DNA of 64,000 nucleotides, taken from the NCBI GenBank assembly GCA_018676675.1, contig JABHEG010000145.1, positions 62,001-126,000 on the forward strand. Direction: 5' to 3'. The position numbers and the translations under genes are program-made. Shown here one piece after another: positions 44,310 to 53,351 of the stretch (position 1 is the stretch's first letter; each line of letters begins with the position of its first letter). The DNA comes from Lentisphaerota bacterium. GTDB lineage: Bacteria > Verrucomicrobiota > Lentisphaeria > Oligosphaerales > JABHEG01. The notes beneath the pieces are model-generated. The model had not been told where the DNA came from and made no database searches. It saw nothing but the letters and a program-made list of their open reading frames with translations.

Positions 44310-46568
44310 TCAATCGTGCTGAAGTCGCCAGGCCAGCCGTGTACAGCGCATCATTGGTCGATCGTTCCTGACCGCGATCGCCAGAGCACGACGCGTCCCG
44401 ATCATGATCAGCAGCTTCTTGGCCCGAGTCATGGCCGTATACACCAGATTCCGTTGCAGCATCATGTAGTGCTGAGTCAGCAAAGGGACCACAACACATG
44501 GGAACTCACTCCCCTGGGATTTGTGAACAGTCACCGCGTAAGCGAGGCGAATCTGGTCGGCCTCATGCCATTCGTATTCAACGGCCGCACTGTCAAATGC
44601 CACCTGGAATGTCTTGGCCGCCCGATCAACTCCGGCAATCCTCCCAAGCTCGCCATTGAAGACACCTTTGTCATAGTTGTTCACGGTCTGCATCACGCGG
44701 TCGCCTGCCCGGAACCGTCTGTCCCCGAACGAAAATTCCGGTTTCGGCCCCGGATTGAGCGCGCTCTGCAGCCTCTCGTTGAGTGACACGGCCCCGCAGT
44801 TCCCGCGGTTCATTGGAGCGAGCACCTGGATATCGCGCATGGGGTTCAAACCGAAACGTTTGGGGATTCGCTCCGTGAGCATGCGTGCAATCAACTCGGA
44901 CACATGCTCGGGCTCATCCTGCTCAAGCCAATAGAAATCGGCAAGCATCGAGGTGGGGACGGGGTGCAGATCCGGCATATCTCCACGATTAACGGCATGG
45001 GCATTGCTGACAATTCGGCTGTTCTCGTCCTGCCTGTAGATCTCGGTCAGATGTGTCACCGGTATTCGGCCGCTGGCAATCAGATCATGCAGCACCGCCC
45101 CCGGTCCCACGGAGGGGAGCTGGTCCTGATCGCCCACGAGAAGGACGCGCGTCCCTGGCTCAATAGCGCAGAAGAGGTCGTTCGCCAGGCTCACATCAAG
45201 CATTGACACCTCATCCAGAATCAGGAAGTGGCAATGAAGCGGACGTTCCTGGTTGTGCTGGAACGAGCCGCTCGCCGGATCCCAACGCAAGAGGCGGTGC
45301 ACCGTCTTGGCCTCCAACTGAGTGGCCTCACTCATGCGCTTGGCCGCCCGACCGGTCGGTGCGGCAAGAAGAACGTGTGCTCCCATCTTGCGAGCCGTAC
45401 CAACAATCTCCCCGACCACGGTCGTCTTACCTACACCAGGGCCACCGGTGATGATGCTGAGACCGGACTGAAACGCGGCGAAAAGCGCCTGCCGCTGAGT
45501 CTCGTTCAGCCGTTGGAACCCACCCCCCAACGCGTTGCGCGGGACCTGCACGGCTTCGCTCCCCCCCCTGAGAAGTGCCCTGACAGCAGCGGCAAGTTCC
45601 CGTTCAGCTGCCCAGAGCCGACGCAAGTAGATCAGAGGGTCGCCGCCCTCCGCAGCCGGCACTTCTGCGACCACACTCCCGTTCAGCAGCGCCCGTTCGA
45701 GCCCTTCCGCAACATGCTCGGGAGCAACATCCAGAATCTCAGCGGCCTCCTCAAGCAACGACTCGCGGGGGTAGCAGGTATGGCCACGGTCTGCCAGACG
45801 CTCCTGGACATACACGATTCCCGCAGCCAACCGTTTGATGTCTTCGGCCTCGATTCCCAGTCGACGAGCGATGCGATCGGCCGTGAGAAACGCGATTCCG
45901 TGGACCTCTTCAGCCAGTTGGTATGGATTCCGGCGCACAACTTCCGCGGACGCCACGCCGTACCGGGCAATGATCCGCGCGCAGTAAGCCGGCGTCAACC
46001 CCAGCCCCTGAAGGAAAACCATGATGTCGCGCTGATCGGACTGTTTCTCCCAGGCTGACCGGATCTCGGCGATCCGCTTCTTCCCGATCCCCGGGACCTC
46101 TCTGAGGCGCTCGGAGTAGTTGTCGAGAACAGTCAACGTCTCCACCCCGAAATGAGCAACGATCCGCTCGGCATACTTGGGCCCTATCCCGTGAATCAGC
46201 CCTGATGCCAGGTAACGCCGTATCCCTTCCTCCGTGGTCGGCAGTAAGGCCCTGAATTCGGACACGCGGAGCTGCCGACCATGGTCCTTATGCGTCTCCC
46301 ATCGCCCCTTGGCCTCTATCTCCTGCCCCTCAAGAAGCCCCCCCAGAGCCCCGACCAGGGTGTGCTCAGCCAAGTCTCCAGAGCGTAGACGGACCACGAC
46401 ATACTCGCCGTCATCACTGGCAAAAACGACCCGCAGGATTTCCCCACGCAGTGACTGCTCCACCGGAGAGACATCGCCCTTTGCGGTGTCATTTCGCGGT
46501 CGATCTGCTCCATCCCAATTGAACAGTTGCTCACCCACGACCTCACCCCTGTCCAGCGGCGGGCTCAC
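44310..46568 (-). CDS. recD2: RecD2-type SF1B DNA helicase
   Basis: About 752 residues. The N-terminal region has an OB-like start (RGEILRVVFASDDGEYVVVRL) and helix-hairpin-helix turns (SGLIHGIGPKYAERIV and REVPGIGKKRIAEIRSAW). The helicase core has Walker A IITGGPGVGKTTVV, Walker B HFLILDEVSMLDV, motif III LVGDQDQLPSVGPG, and C-terminal motifs AYAVTVHKSQGSEFPCVVVP. RecD2 unwinds DNA 5'-3' without RecBC. It starts inside the TrmH-family gene (26-base overlap), so the two are coupled. The start may be a few codons later. Confidence 0.9.
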   Translation of the reverse strand: MSPPLDRGEVVGEQLFNWDGADRPRNDTAKGDVSPVEQSLRGEILRVVFASDDGEYVVVRLRSGDLAEHTLVGALGGLLEGQEIEAKGRWETHKDHGRQLRVSEFRALLPTTEEGIRRYLASGLIHGIGPKYAERIVAHFGVETLTVLDNYSERLREVPGIGKKRIAEIRSAWEKQSDQRDIMVFLQGLGLTPAYCARIIARYGVASAEVVRRNPYQLAEEVHGIAFLTADRIARRLGIEAEDIKRLAAGIVYVQERLADRGHTCYPRESLLEEAAEILDVAPEHVAEGLERALLNGSVVAEVPAAEGGDPLIYLRRLWAAERELAAAVRALLRGGSEAVQVPRNALGGGFQRLNETQRQALFAAFQSGLSIITGGPGVGKTTVVGEIVGTARKMGAHVLLAAPTGRAAKRMSEATQLEAKTVHRLLRWDPASGSFQHNQERPLHCHFLILDEVSMLDVSLANDLFCAIEPGTRVLLVGDQDQLPSVGPGAVLHDLIASGRIPVTHLTEIYRQDENSRIVSNAHAVNRGDMPDLHPVPTSMLADFYWLEQDEPEHVSELIARMLTERIPKRFGLNPMRDIQVLAPMNRGNCGAVSLNERLQSALNPGPKPEFSFGDRRFRAGDRVMQTVNNYDKGVFNGELGRIAGVDRAAKTFQVAFDSAAVEYEWHEADQIRLAYAVTVHKSQGSEFPCVVVPLLTQHYMMLQRNLVYTAMTRAKKLLIMIGTRRALAIAVRNDRPMMRCTRLAWRLQHD

Positions 46569-47370
46569 CGCGTTGTCGAACAGCCTCGTAGAGCATCACC
46601 GCGGACGCCGTGGCCACATTAAGGGAGTCCGCCTGGCCAAGCATCGGGATGCGAACACCGCAGTCAGACGCATCAAGCCACATATCACTGAGCCCGTACT
46701 GCTCGGTACCGACAACAACAGCAACGGGGCACGTCATGTCCACATCGCTGAAAACCGATGTGGCATGCGGAGTCGCAGCGAGTATCGCCACACCATTCTG
46801 CTTCAGCCAGGAGATGGTCTCCTCGCTCCCACCTTCCACCAGAGGGACGCTGAACAGGGCGCCGATGCTGGCCCGCACAACATTGGGGTTGAAGATGTCC
46901 GTACAACGCTCGCACACAATGAGTCCGGACACGCCGGTAGCATCTGCGCTCCGGAGCATCGTCCCCAGGTTTCCAGGCTTCTCAATCGCCTCGGCCACCA
47001 GATAGAGCGGGGGATTCACAGGATCCACGACCAAATCCGTGAGCGAGCGCCGAATCTGAGGAGCGACTCCCAGCAACCCCTCTGGACGGTCACGGTACGC
47101 CATCTTCCCGAAGACGTCCGGAGTCGCATGAAGCACAGTGGTCCCTCCGTCGCGCAGACGCTCAATCAGCGGCGTCTCGTTCTCTCCCTGAAACAGCTCC
47201 GGGCAAACAAACAGCTCGGTCACGGGATGACCATTCCGCGCAGCCGAAAGCAGGGCCCGGTACCCCTCGATCACGGTCTGCTGCTCACGATCACGGTCGC
47301 GACGGTCGCGGAGCCGGACCACGTGCTTCACGCGAGGGTTCTGGAGACTGCTGATAATCATCTTTGTCAT
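46543..47370 (-). CDS. TrmH/SpoU-family RNA 2'-O-methyltransferase
   Basis: About 275 residues from the ATG at 47370. The N-terminal substrate domain starts SSLQNPRVKHVVRLRDRR and includes TVIEGYRALLSAARNG. The SPOUT knot has AEAIEKPGNLGTMLRSADAT, VVRASIGALFSVPLV, VVVGTEQYGLSDMWL and VRIPMLGQADSLNVATASAV. These three motifs are diagnostic. It methylates a ribose in rRNA or tRNA; the target is unknown. An open frame continues upstream to 47697 but has no family similarity. recD2 overlaps its end. Confidence 0.9.
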   Translation of the reverse strand: MTKMIISSLQNPRVKHVVRLRDRRDRDREQQTVIEGYRALLSAARNGHPVTELFVCPELFQGENETPLIERLRDGGTTVLHATPDVFGKMAYRDRPEGLLGVAPQIRRSLTDLVVDPVNPPLYLVAEAIEKPGNLGTMLRSADATGVSGLIVCERCTDIFNPNVVRASIGALFSVPLVEGGSEETISWLKQNGVAILAATPHATSVFSDVDMTCPVAVVVGTEQYGLSDMWLDASDCGVRIPMLGQADSLNVATASAVMLYEAVRQRGEPAAGQG

Positions 47371-47714
47371 TCCAGGAAGGGCGGAATTGAGGGCAAGGGC
47401 GCCTCGACTGATCAGCAAAGCTTCAGAAAACACAGAAGACGCCCTGCCTGTTCGGAGACGCCCCGCAACACGCACACGGCCCCGACGGCCACGTAGTATA
47501 CATCGAGCAACCCCCTCATGCTTCCCGGTGTCCAAGGCCCGGAACACCAGGGCCTGAGCATCAAAGACCAATGGCTGGCAGTCGTGAGGGACACACTTGC
47601 GGTGAGGGAGGGAGGGAGATACTGTGAAGTCGGCGGTAGCCCCAGCGGAGATCTTCCTCGTCGGGAACAAGCGCGTGTGCTGAGTACCGTCCCCCAATGC
47701 CGAGAGACAACGCC
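47371..47714. other. Divergent gap between the methyltransferase and kinase genes
   Basis: This 344-base gap lies between two genes transcribed away from each other, so it should hold both promoters. I found no strong -35/-10 pair. Minus-strand open frames over it are readthrough of the methyltransferase frame and lack recognisable domains. Confidence 0.4.
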
Positions 47715-49481
47715 ATGACCAAGCCAGGGCACAAGCGGAAGCTCACCGAGACGGCCCGGATTCGCATTCCACTGCAATTCCGCAAAAAGGCAGAGCAGTC
47801 TCGCATCATCGGCCTCGACGAACCGCCCCCACCTGCCATTTCCTCCCTGGAACACGCCACCGGTGATGTCCTGACGACCGATCCCGTGGCCCGATTGATC
47901 CTGGACAATATCTACGACGGACTCATTGTCACGGATATGGCAGGGAAGATCATTGACACGAATCTCAGGACCCTGGGTCTGTTCAGTTGCCCAAGAGAAG
48001 AGCTTGTCGGCAGACAGGTCACCGAGTTCATCGATGGCGGCGACAACATGCTCATCTCCGAAATCATGAGCAACTTCGACCATGGCAAGTTCACTCTCCT
48101 GGAGTGCTTCTGTCTTCGAGGCGACGGCAAGGAGTTCCCCGCGGAAATCACCGCCAACATCCTTGAGCTCGGGAACCGTGACACCCTGTGCTTCTTCATC
48201 CGTGATATCACCAAGCGAATGCAGCTGGAAATCGATCTTCTCCGCCTCAGCAAGGCAGCCGAAAGCGCCGGAGATGCCATCAGCATCTTCGACGGCAGTG
48301 GGGACAATGTGTACCAGAACCCAGCCTTCACCGAGCTCTTCGGCTACGACGCAGGTGGCCTTCGCGAGGTAGGGGGACTGGCAGGACTCTACACGACAAG
48401 AGGCGTGCACGTCAGCATCATGAAGGCGGTGACCACTGAGGGAGCGTGGAGCGGGGAACTGACCGTTCTCAGACGACAGGGAGGAGAGGTGCCCGTCTTC
48501 GTGAGAGCCAATGCCATTCGCGATGAAGATGGGGATGTGATCGGTCTGATCTGTGTGCACGCCGACATGACGGAACGCAAACGGGCCCAGATCCGCCTGC
48601 GCCGGGCTCATGATGAACTGGAACGACGCGTCGAAGAACGCACAACCGAGCTGCGCAAGTCCAACAAGCGGCTCCAGAAAGAGGTCCTGGAGCGCAAACG
48701 TGCGGAGGAGGAACTCCAACGCAACGCAGCCGAACTCAAACGCAGCAACCTGGATCTCCAGCAGTTCGCGAACGTGACCTCACATGATCTGCAGGAGCCG
48801 TTGCGGGCCATCGTCAGCTACCTGCAACTGCTCGACCGACGCTACCATGACCAGCTCGGTCCGGATGCAGCCAAGTTCATAGACCGAGCTGTAGCGGCCG
48901 GGAAACGCATGCAGACACTGATCGGAGACCTTCTCCAATACGCTCGTGTGGGAACACAGGGCGAACCCTTCGGACAGACCGATTGCCAGACCGCCATGGA
49001 CACCGTCCTTGAGGACTTGAACGTTGCCATCAAAGAGAGCAAGGCGGAGATCACACACGGGCAACTGCCCACCGTAACGGCTGATCCGGGCCAGTTCGAG
49101 CAACTCCTGCAGAACCTCGTCGCCAACGCGATCAAATTCCACGGTGATGATCCCCCGAAGATTGAGGTCTCCGCGATCCGCCTTGAGGAGGTCGGCTATC
49201 GTCTCGACCGCAGCTCAAGGACCCTCGATGACCTCAAGGTCGAACACGGTTGGCTGTTCGTTGTTGAAGACAACGGCATCGGCATTGAGGAGGAGTTCCG
49301 GGAACGCGTGTTCCGCATCTTCCAGCGGCTGCACACCATCCGCGAGTATCCCGGGACGGGAATCGGGCTGGCTCTGTGCCGGAAGATCGTTGAAAGGCAT
49401 CAGGGAGATATCTGGGTCGACTCCACCCCCAAGGTGGGGTCCACGTTCTATTTCACCATCCCCGACCGCGAAGAAGAGTAG
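47715..49481 (+). CDS. Cytoplasmic PAS-PAS histidine kinase
   Basis: 588 residues; the ATG at 47715 has GAGAG 8 bases upstream, while an ATG at 47697 is also open. There is no membrane span. The first PAS domain is at about residues 60-175 (LDNIYDGLIVTDMAGKIIDT) and the second at about 185-295 (ISIFDGSGDNVYQNPAFTEL). A coiled coil follows (ERRVEERTTELRKSNKRLQ). The HisKA H-box is FANVTSHDLQEPLRAIVSY, with an N-box NLVANAIKFH, G1 VVEDNGIGIEEEF and G2 PGTGIGLALCRKI. This is the phytochrome-like kinase type (HDLQEPLR). It is followed 48 bases later by a single-domain response regulator. Confidence 0.9.
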   Translation: MTKPGHKRKLTETARIRIPLQFRKKAEQSRIIGLDEPPPPAISSLEHATGDVLTTDPVARLILDNIYDGLIVTDMAGKIIDTNLRTLGLFSCPREELVGRQVTEFIDGGDNMLISEIMSNFDHGKFTLLECFCLRGDGKEFPAEITANILELGNRDTLCFFIRDITKRMQLEIDLLRLSKAAESAGDAISIFDGSGDNVYQNPAFTELFGYDAGGLREVGGLAGLYTTRGVHVSIMKAVTTEGAWSGELTVLRRQGGEVPVFVRANAIRDEDGDVIGLICVHADMTERKRAQIRLRRAHDELERRVEERTTELRKSNKRLQKEVLERKRAEEELQRNAAELKRSNLDLQQFANVTSHDLQEPLRAIVSYLQLLDRRYHDQLGPDAAKFIDRAVAAGKRMQTLIGDLLQYARVGTQGEPFGQTDCQTAMDTVLEDLNVAIKESKAEITHGQLPTVTADPGQFEQLLQNLVANAIKFHGDDPPKIEVSAIRLEEVGYRLDRSSRTLDDLKVEHGWLFVVEDNGIGIEEEFRERVFRIFQRLHTIREYPGTGIGLALCRKIVERHQGDIWVDSTPKVGSTFYFTIPDREEE

Positions 49482-49529
49482 ACGTGAGCGATTTGCTTGA
49501 GCATTGAGCACACTCGCCGGAGAGACACC

Positions 49530-49970
49530 ATGCTGCCGAGAGGAACAAATGCCGTCCGAAGAGTTCTGCTCGTGGAAGATGGCCCGGATGATGTCGACCT
49601 GACCCTGGAAGCCCTCAAGGAAGCTGGACTCGAACTGAGTCTGGCGGTGGCGGAGAATGGCGTGGAGGCAGTGGCCTACCTGCGGGGCCAGGGACAGCAC
49701 GCCGACGCCCCGCGCCCCGATCTGGTGCTGCTTGACCTCAACCTCCCGCGGATGGACGGTCGGGAGGTCCTCCAGGAAGTGAAACAGGATCCCCTCCTCC
49801 GCCGGATTCCCATTATCGTGCTGACCACTTCAGATGCCAGAGAAGACATCACCCAGGCTTACGATCTGCACGCCAACTGCTGCATCACCAAACCGATCGA
49901 TTTTGACCGATGGATACAGCTCTTTCAGCTCATCGAGGCATTCTGGTTTGACATGGTCCAGCTCGCCTGA
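49530..49970 (+). CDS. Single-domain response regulator, Rcp1-like
   Basis: 146 residues from the ATG at 49530, with GGAGAG before it. The acidic pocket is in VLLVEDGPDDVDLTLEAL, the phospho-acceptor Asp in LVLLDLNLPRMDGREVL, the Thr in IVLTTSDAREDI and the Lys in CCITKPIDFDRW. It has no output domain. The insertion-rich beta4-alpha4 region and C-terminal helix (FQLIEAFWFDMVQLA) match regulators that pair with HDLQEPLR kinases such as phytochromes. The adjacent kinase is the likely partner. Confidence 0.92.
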   Translation: MLPRGTNAVRRVLLVEDGPDDVDLTLEALKEAGLELSLAVAENGVEAVAYLRGQGQHADAPRPDLVLLDLNLPRMDGREVLQEVKQDPLLRRIPIIVLTTSDAREDITQAYDLHANCCITKPIDFDRWIQLFQLIEAFWFDMVQLA

Positions 49971-50030
49971 CCACCACCCCACAGTCCCAGCGGACCCCAA
50001 CGTGCCCCCTGCTCTCGCCCCCAAACCGGA

Positions 50031-50048
50031 CCCCGGCCCAGGCCGGGG
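50031..50048 (+). terminator. G/C-rich hairpin after the response regulator gene
   Basis: CCCCGGCC and GGCCGGGG form a perfect 8-bp palindrome with only 2 bases between them (7 bp with a 4-base loop). It is about 60 bases after the stop. The bases after it (AGTCACGTTGATTTACC) are only weakly T-rich. Confidence 0.45.
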
Positions 50049-50093
50049 AGTCACGTTGATTTACCCGCCCCTCCAGCTATCTTCCTGGCCATC

Positions 50094-51677
50094 ATGGAAG
50101 AGCTTTACATCGGCCTTGACTGCAGCACAACGTCGGCGAAAGCAATCGCCTGGACGACGGCAGGACATGCCGTCGCGGAAGGGCGTGCCGGCATTCGGTG
50201 CGACACCCCGGCTCCCGGATTCGCTGAGCAGGATCCTCGAGCTTGGTGGGCAGCATCGGCGCGAGCAATAGCAGAATGCGTGGCGCAAGTTCACCGTTCC
50301 GCCGTGCAGGCAATCGGCATCACCGTGCAACGCGAAACGTTTGCCCTGCTCGATCGGGACGGACGTCCTCTCCGTCCCGCAATCCTCTGGTACGATGCGC
50401 GAGCCGTTACACAGCTGGAAGAACTCCTGACGGAGGTGTCCCCTGATGCTTATCACCACACGACCGGCAAACAACTCGACATAACCTCCGCTATCCCCAA
50501 AATGCACTGGCTTCGGGACCACGAGAAAGGGATCCTGAACGGATCAGAGACCTTCGTCGATGTCCTGGCTTACCTCTCGTTGGCGCTCACCGGCCACGCC
50601 GCCACGTCGTCCGCGGGCGTCGACACAACCGGACTTGTGGAACTGAAGACGGGCGAATGGCTCGAGGAACATGTCGCGTTGGCAGAGCTGAGTATTGCTC
50701 AGATGCCTGAGATCGTGCCCCCCTGTACCCAACTCGGAACGGTGACTCCGGCAGCCGCGGAGACATGCGGACTTCCCCCGGGGACGCCCGTGATTGGAGC
50801 TGGGGGAGACGGACACTGCTTCAGCATGGGGGCAGCCGCTTACCGAGACAACGCGGCCACATTCACCATCGGCACGAGCGCCGTGCTGGGGGTACACGAC
50901 ACGCAACCGCGAATCAGCAGCGCGTTCCGGACCCTGCGGGCGTGCATGGAGGACCTCTATTTGTGCGAGAGCGTAATCCAGTGCGGCAGCGCAACCATCA
51001 GCTGGTTTGACGACGCTTTCGGGGCGGCAATCGAGCCTGCGGCAGGACCATCTAAGCTCGATCAAGCTTGTGAACGCATTCCTCCGGGAAGCCAGGGGTT
51101 GCTGGCTCTTCCTCACTGGCGAGGAGTGCGAACGCCCCACAACGACGCGAAGGCTCGAGGCGTCGTTGTGGGATGGTCGGATCTTCACGGCCCGGCCCAT
51201 TTCCGGCGCGCCATCCTGGAAGGAGTAGCCTTCGAAGCAGACCTCCTGCTCCGCCTTATCACCCCGGACACAACCTGTCCTCCTGAGTCAGTCGTCCTCG
51301 GCGGCGGCGGCGGCGGCAGTGATCTCTGGTGCCAGATTATCGCCGATGTGACCGGCCTTCCGGCCTGCAGGCCCGAGACTGTCGAGCTGTCCTCCCTGGG
51401 AGCAGCCCTGGCTGCCATGGCAACCTGCCGCAATGCCTCGCTTCCGAGCATCCTGATAAATGCCTCCGGACCTGCGGCTGAATTCACCCCAATCCCCTGT
51501 AACGTATCCGTCTACACCGCTCTCCGGGAAGCCTATACACAAGTCTACGAAAGCACCAAGGCCATTTCGCATATCCTCACACGTCAGCAGGTAAACACCC
51601 AAGAGACGACTGACGACGATCCACAGATTCAGCAACGGAGAAGCACCTGTGCAGACAGCTCTACTGGGAAGCTCTGA
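50094..51677 (+). CDS. FGGY-family carbohydrate kinase, xylulokinase-like
   Basis: 527 residues. The first ATPase-fold domain starts YIGLDCSTTSAKAIAWT and has AIGITVQRETFALLDRDGRP, PAILWYDARA and DITSAIPKMHWLR. The second domain has GAGGDGHCFSMGAAAY, TFTIGTSAVLG, GVAFEADLLLRLI and VVLGGGGGGSDLWCQIIADV. The family is clear; the Q-x-E/T position in TVQRETFALL differs from classical xylulokinase (IGISGQMHG), so the sugar substrate is open. It phosphorylates a pentulose or hexulose with ATP. Its 3' end overlaps the aldo/keto reductase start by 29 bases, so they form an operon. Confidence 0.88.
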   Translation: MEELYIGLDCSTTSAKAIAWTTAGHAVAEGRAGIRCDTPAPGFAEQDPRAWWAASARAIAECVAQVHRSAVQAIGITVQRETFALLDRDGRPLRPAILWYDARAVTQLEELLTEVSPDAYHHTTGKQLDITSAIPKMHWLRDHEKGILNGSETFVDVLAYLSLALTGHAATSSAGVDTTGLVELKTGEWLEEHVALAELSIAQMPEIVPPCTQLGTVTPAAAETCGLPPGTPVIGAGGDGHCFSMGAAAYRDNAATFTIGTSAVLGVHDTQPRISSAFRTLRACMEDLYLCESVIQCGSATISWFDDAFGAAIEPAAGPSKLDQACERIPPGSQGLLALPHWRGVRTPHNDAKARGVVVGWSDLHGPAHFRRAILEGVAFEADLLLRLITPDTTCPPESVVLGGGGGGSDLWCQIIADVTGLPACRPETVELSSLGAALAAMATCRNASLPSILINASGPAAEFTPIPCNVSVYTALREAYTQVYESTKAISHILTRQQVNTQETTDDDPQIQQRRSTCADSSTGKL

Positions 51678-52593
51678 TATTGAAGTAACCAAGCTCTGCC
51701 TCGGCACCTGGAACATGGCCAAAGGCGGCGGATGGGGCCCCGACGATGACGAGAAGGCCATCGCCCTGATCCGCCATGCACTCGACACAGGCTGCACCTT
51801 CCTCGACACGGCGAGGGGCTACGGAGGCGGACATGCCGAGAGGCTCGTTGGGCAGGCAGTCGCCGGTCGGCGGGAAGAGGTCGTCATTGCCACCAAGGCA
51901 GTCCAATGTCCACCTGAACAGCTCGGCAACGAAATCGAGGCAAGTCTTGATGGGCTGCAAACAGACTATGTCGACCTCTATATCTGCCATTGGCCACGCC
52001 CAAGCCTACCCCTCGAACCGTTCCTGGCAGAAATGGTCCGACAGCGCGAGCTTGGGAAGATACGGGCGATCGGTGCATCCAACTTCAATCTTGAGCAAAT
52101 GAGCATCGCAAGCGAATTCGGCGTGGTCAGCCTGCAGCCGCCCCTTTCCATCCTCTGGCGAATCCCAGACCCCATTCTGGACTTCTGTCGCCAGCAGAAC
52201 ATTGCACTGACGTCCTACTCTTCACTCGCTCAGGGACTGCTCACTGGCCGATACACGCAGGGGACAGGCGAAATCAGCGGTGTCCGCAGCAAGAACGCGC
52301 TCTTCTCAGACGACATCATGCCACAAGCCCTCAAGGTAGCCGAGAGAGTCGACAGCATCGCCGATCGCCTCGGGTGCGCCTCCAGCCAGGTTGCCCTGGC
52401 CTGGCTCCTCCGGACCTCTGGGGTGTCGTCAGTAATCGTCGGAGCCAGCCGCCCTGAACAGTGGGACGAAAACCTCGGGGCATTCGACGTCTCGCTGAGC
52501 GACCAAGACTATGAGGAACTCGATCGCGCAGGGCGGGAAGTATGGGGAAAAGTGGCTCCAGATGCCGCCATGTGGGGCTGGAAACCCGAATAG
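51649..52593 (+). CDS. Aldo/keto reductase
   Basis: 314 residues from a GTG start inside the kinase gene. Motifs: LLGSSDIEVTKLCLGTWNM, TGCTFLDTARGYGGGHAE with the catalytic Asp and Tyr, VVIATKAVQ with the Lys, YVDLYICHWPRP with the His, RAIGASNFNLEQM, and VSSVIVGASRPEQWDENLGA for NADP(H). It belongs to the YajO/general stress protein 69 type. With the kinase it suggests a small sugar or polyol catabolic pair. It ends in front of a bidirectional hairpin. Confidence 0.9.
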   Translation: MQTALLGSSDIEVTKLCLGTWNMAKGGGWGPDDDEKAIALIRHALDTGCTFLDTARGYGGGHAERLVGQAVAGRREEVVIATKAVQCPPEQLGNEIEASLDGLQTDYVDLYICHWPRPSLPLEPFLAEMVRQRELGKIRAIGASNFNLEQMSIASEFGVVSLQPPLSILWRIPDPILDFCRQQNIALTSYSSLAQGLLTGRYTQGTGEISGVRSKNALFSDDIMPQALKVAERVDSIADRLGCASSQVALAWLLRTSGVSSVIVGASRPEQWDENLGAFDVSLSDQDYEELDRAGREVWGKVAPDAAMWGWKPE

Positions 52594-52612
52594 CCCGGGC
52601 CAGAGAAAAAAG

Positions 52613-52643
52613 AGAGCCGGAAACAGTGATTGTTCCCGGCTCT
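52613..52643. terminator. Bidirectional hairpin between the reductase and tRNA genes
   Basis: AGAGCCGG and CCGGCTCT form an 8-bp stem, extended inside by AACA / TGTT. On the minus strand it is followed by CTTTTTTCTCTGG, a good U-tract for the tRNA transcript. On the plus strand it follows the reductase stop by about 20 bases. Confidence 0.8.
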
Positions 52644-52650
52644 ATAGAAA

Positions 52651-52726
<76 letters not shown>

Positions 52727-52738
52727 ACTTGGATTTTA

Positions 52739-52815
52739 TGGCATACCTGCAGGGACTCGAACCCCGAACCTTCTGGTCCGTAGCCAGACGCTCTATCCAA
52801 TTGAGCTACAGGTAC
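52739..52815 (-). tRNA. tRNA-Arg (ACG)
   Basis: The minus strand reads GTACCTGTAGCTCAATTGG with loop CTACGGA (anticodon ACG), T arm GGGTTCGAGTCCC, and encoded GCCA end. The acceptor stem GTACCTG pairs with CAGGTAT. The A at position 34 should be edited to inosine. It is the first of two tRNAs. Confidence 0.97.
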
Positions 52816-52839
52816 ACGTTTTTCTCCGCGTGAGCACAT

Positions 52840-52867
52840 AAAATAGCACCAAATCGTCCCCCTTCAA
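52840..52867 (-). promoter_or_regulatory. Promoter for the tRNA-Arg/tRNA-Phe transcript
   Basis: On the minus strand TTGAAG, a 16-base spacer and TATTTT lie 25-52 bases before tRNA-Arg. Each box matches the sigma70 consensus at 4 of 6 positions. Its position fits a short leader ahead of the tRNA. Confidence 0.5.
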
Positions 52868-52913
52868 GAGCGAAACAGAGCAAAATTCCTCGTCAGAAAC
52901 GCCTCGCTCGTGT

Positions 52914-53351
52914 ATGGTTCCGGGACAGCAACAGGAGACGTCTCCCGTGGAAAACCCGACCGTCCCCCAAAAGACCACTCGCAAGCGCTGGGCCATGATT
53001 GGTCTTGTATGCCTTGTCGTCGCTTTGGGGTGGTATCTACTCCGAGCCCTCCGTGAAGCGCAGTCAGCCGTCCCAAGCGTCGTCCCTCAAGCAGCAGAGA
53101 TGACCGCGCTAGAGTTCAACGACGCAGAGAAGACGTACATCGCCTCACTGAAGACTGGCGGCGAGCGCGAGGCTTTTGAGAAGGGGAAAGTGCTGTTCGC
53201 GACAAAATCCAAGACGTGGGGGCAGGACACACGAAACATGGGTGAGTCGGTCTACGCTGAGAGTCAGGGGTTCTCACGTCGAGAAGCTGAGGCCTTTGCC
53301 ATGGGGCTTCACTTTGCCCACGGGCAGGCTCAACACGCCGTTGCTCAGTGA
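52914..53351 (+). CDS. Single-span membrane protein of unknown function
   Basis: 145 residues. A basic N-terminus (TTRKRWAMIG) precedes a hydrophobic segment LVCLVVALGWYLL, so it is a type II membrane protein with the C-terminal domain outside. That domain of about 80 residues is helical (EFNDAEKTYIASLKTGGERE, GFSRREAEAFAMGLHFAHGQ). I do not recognise the family. The start ATG is not preceded by a strong ribosome site. It overlaps the end of the HEAT-repeat gene by 7 bases on the opposite strand. Confidence 0.55.
   Translation: MVPGQQQETSPVENPTVPQKTTRKRWAMIGLVCLVVALGWYLLRALREAQSAVPSVVPQAAEMTALEFNDAEKTYIASLKTGGEREAFEKGKVLFATKSKTWGQDTRNMGESVYAESQGFSRREAEAFAMGLHFAHGQAQHAVAQ

Noticed and set aside
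47412..48719. 435-codon minus-strand frame across the histidine kinase gene
   Set aside because: It is antisense to the well-supported PAS and HisKA domains and has no recognisable motifs.
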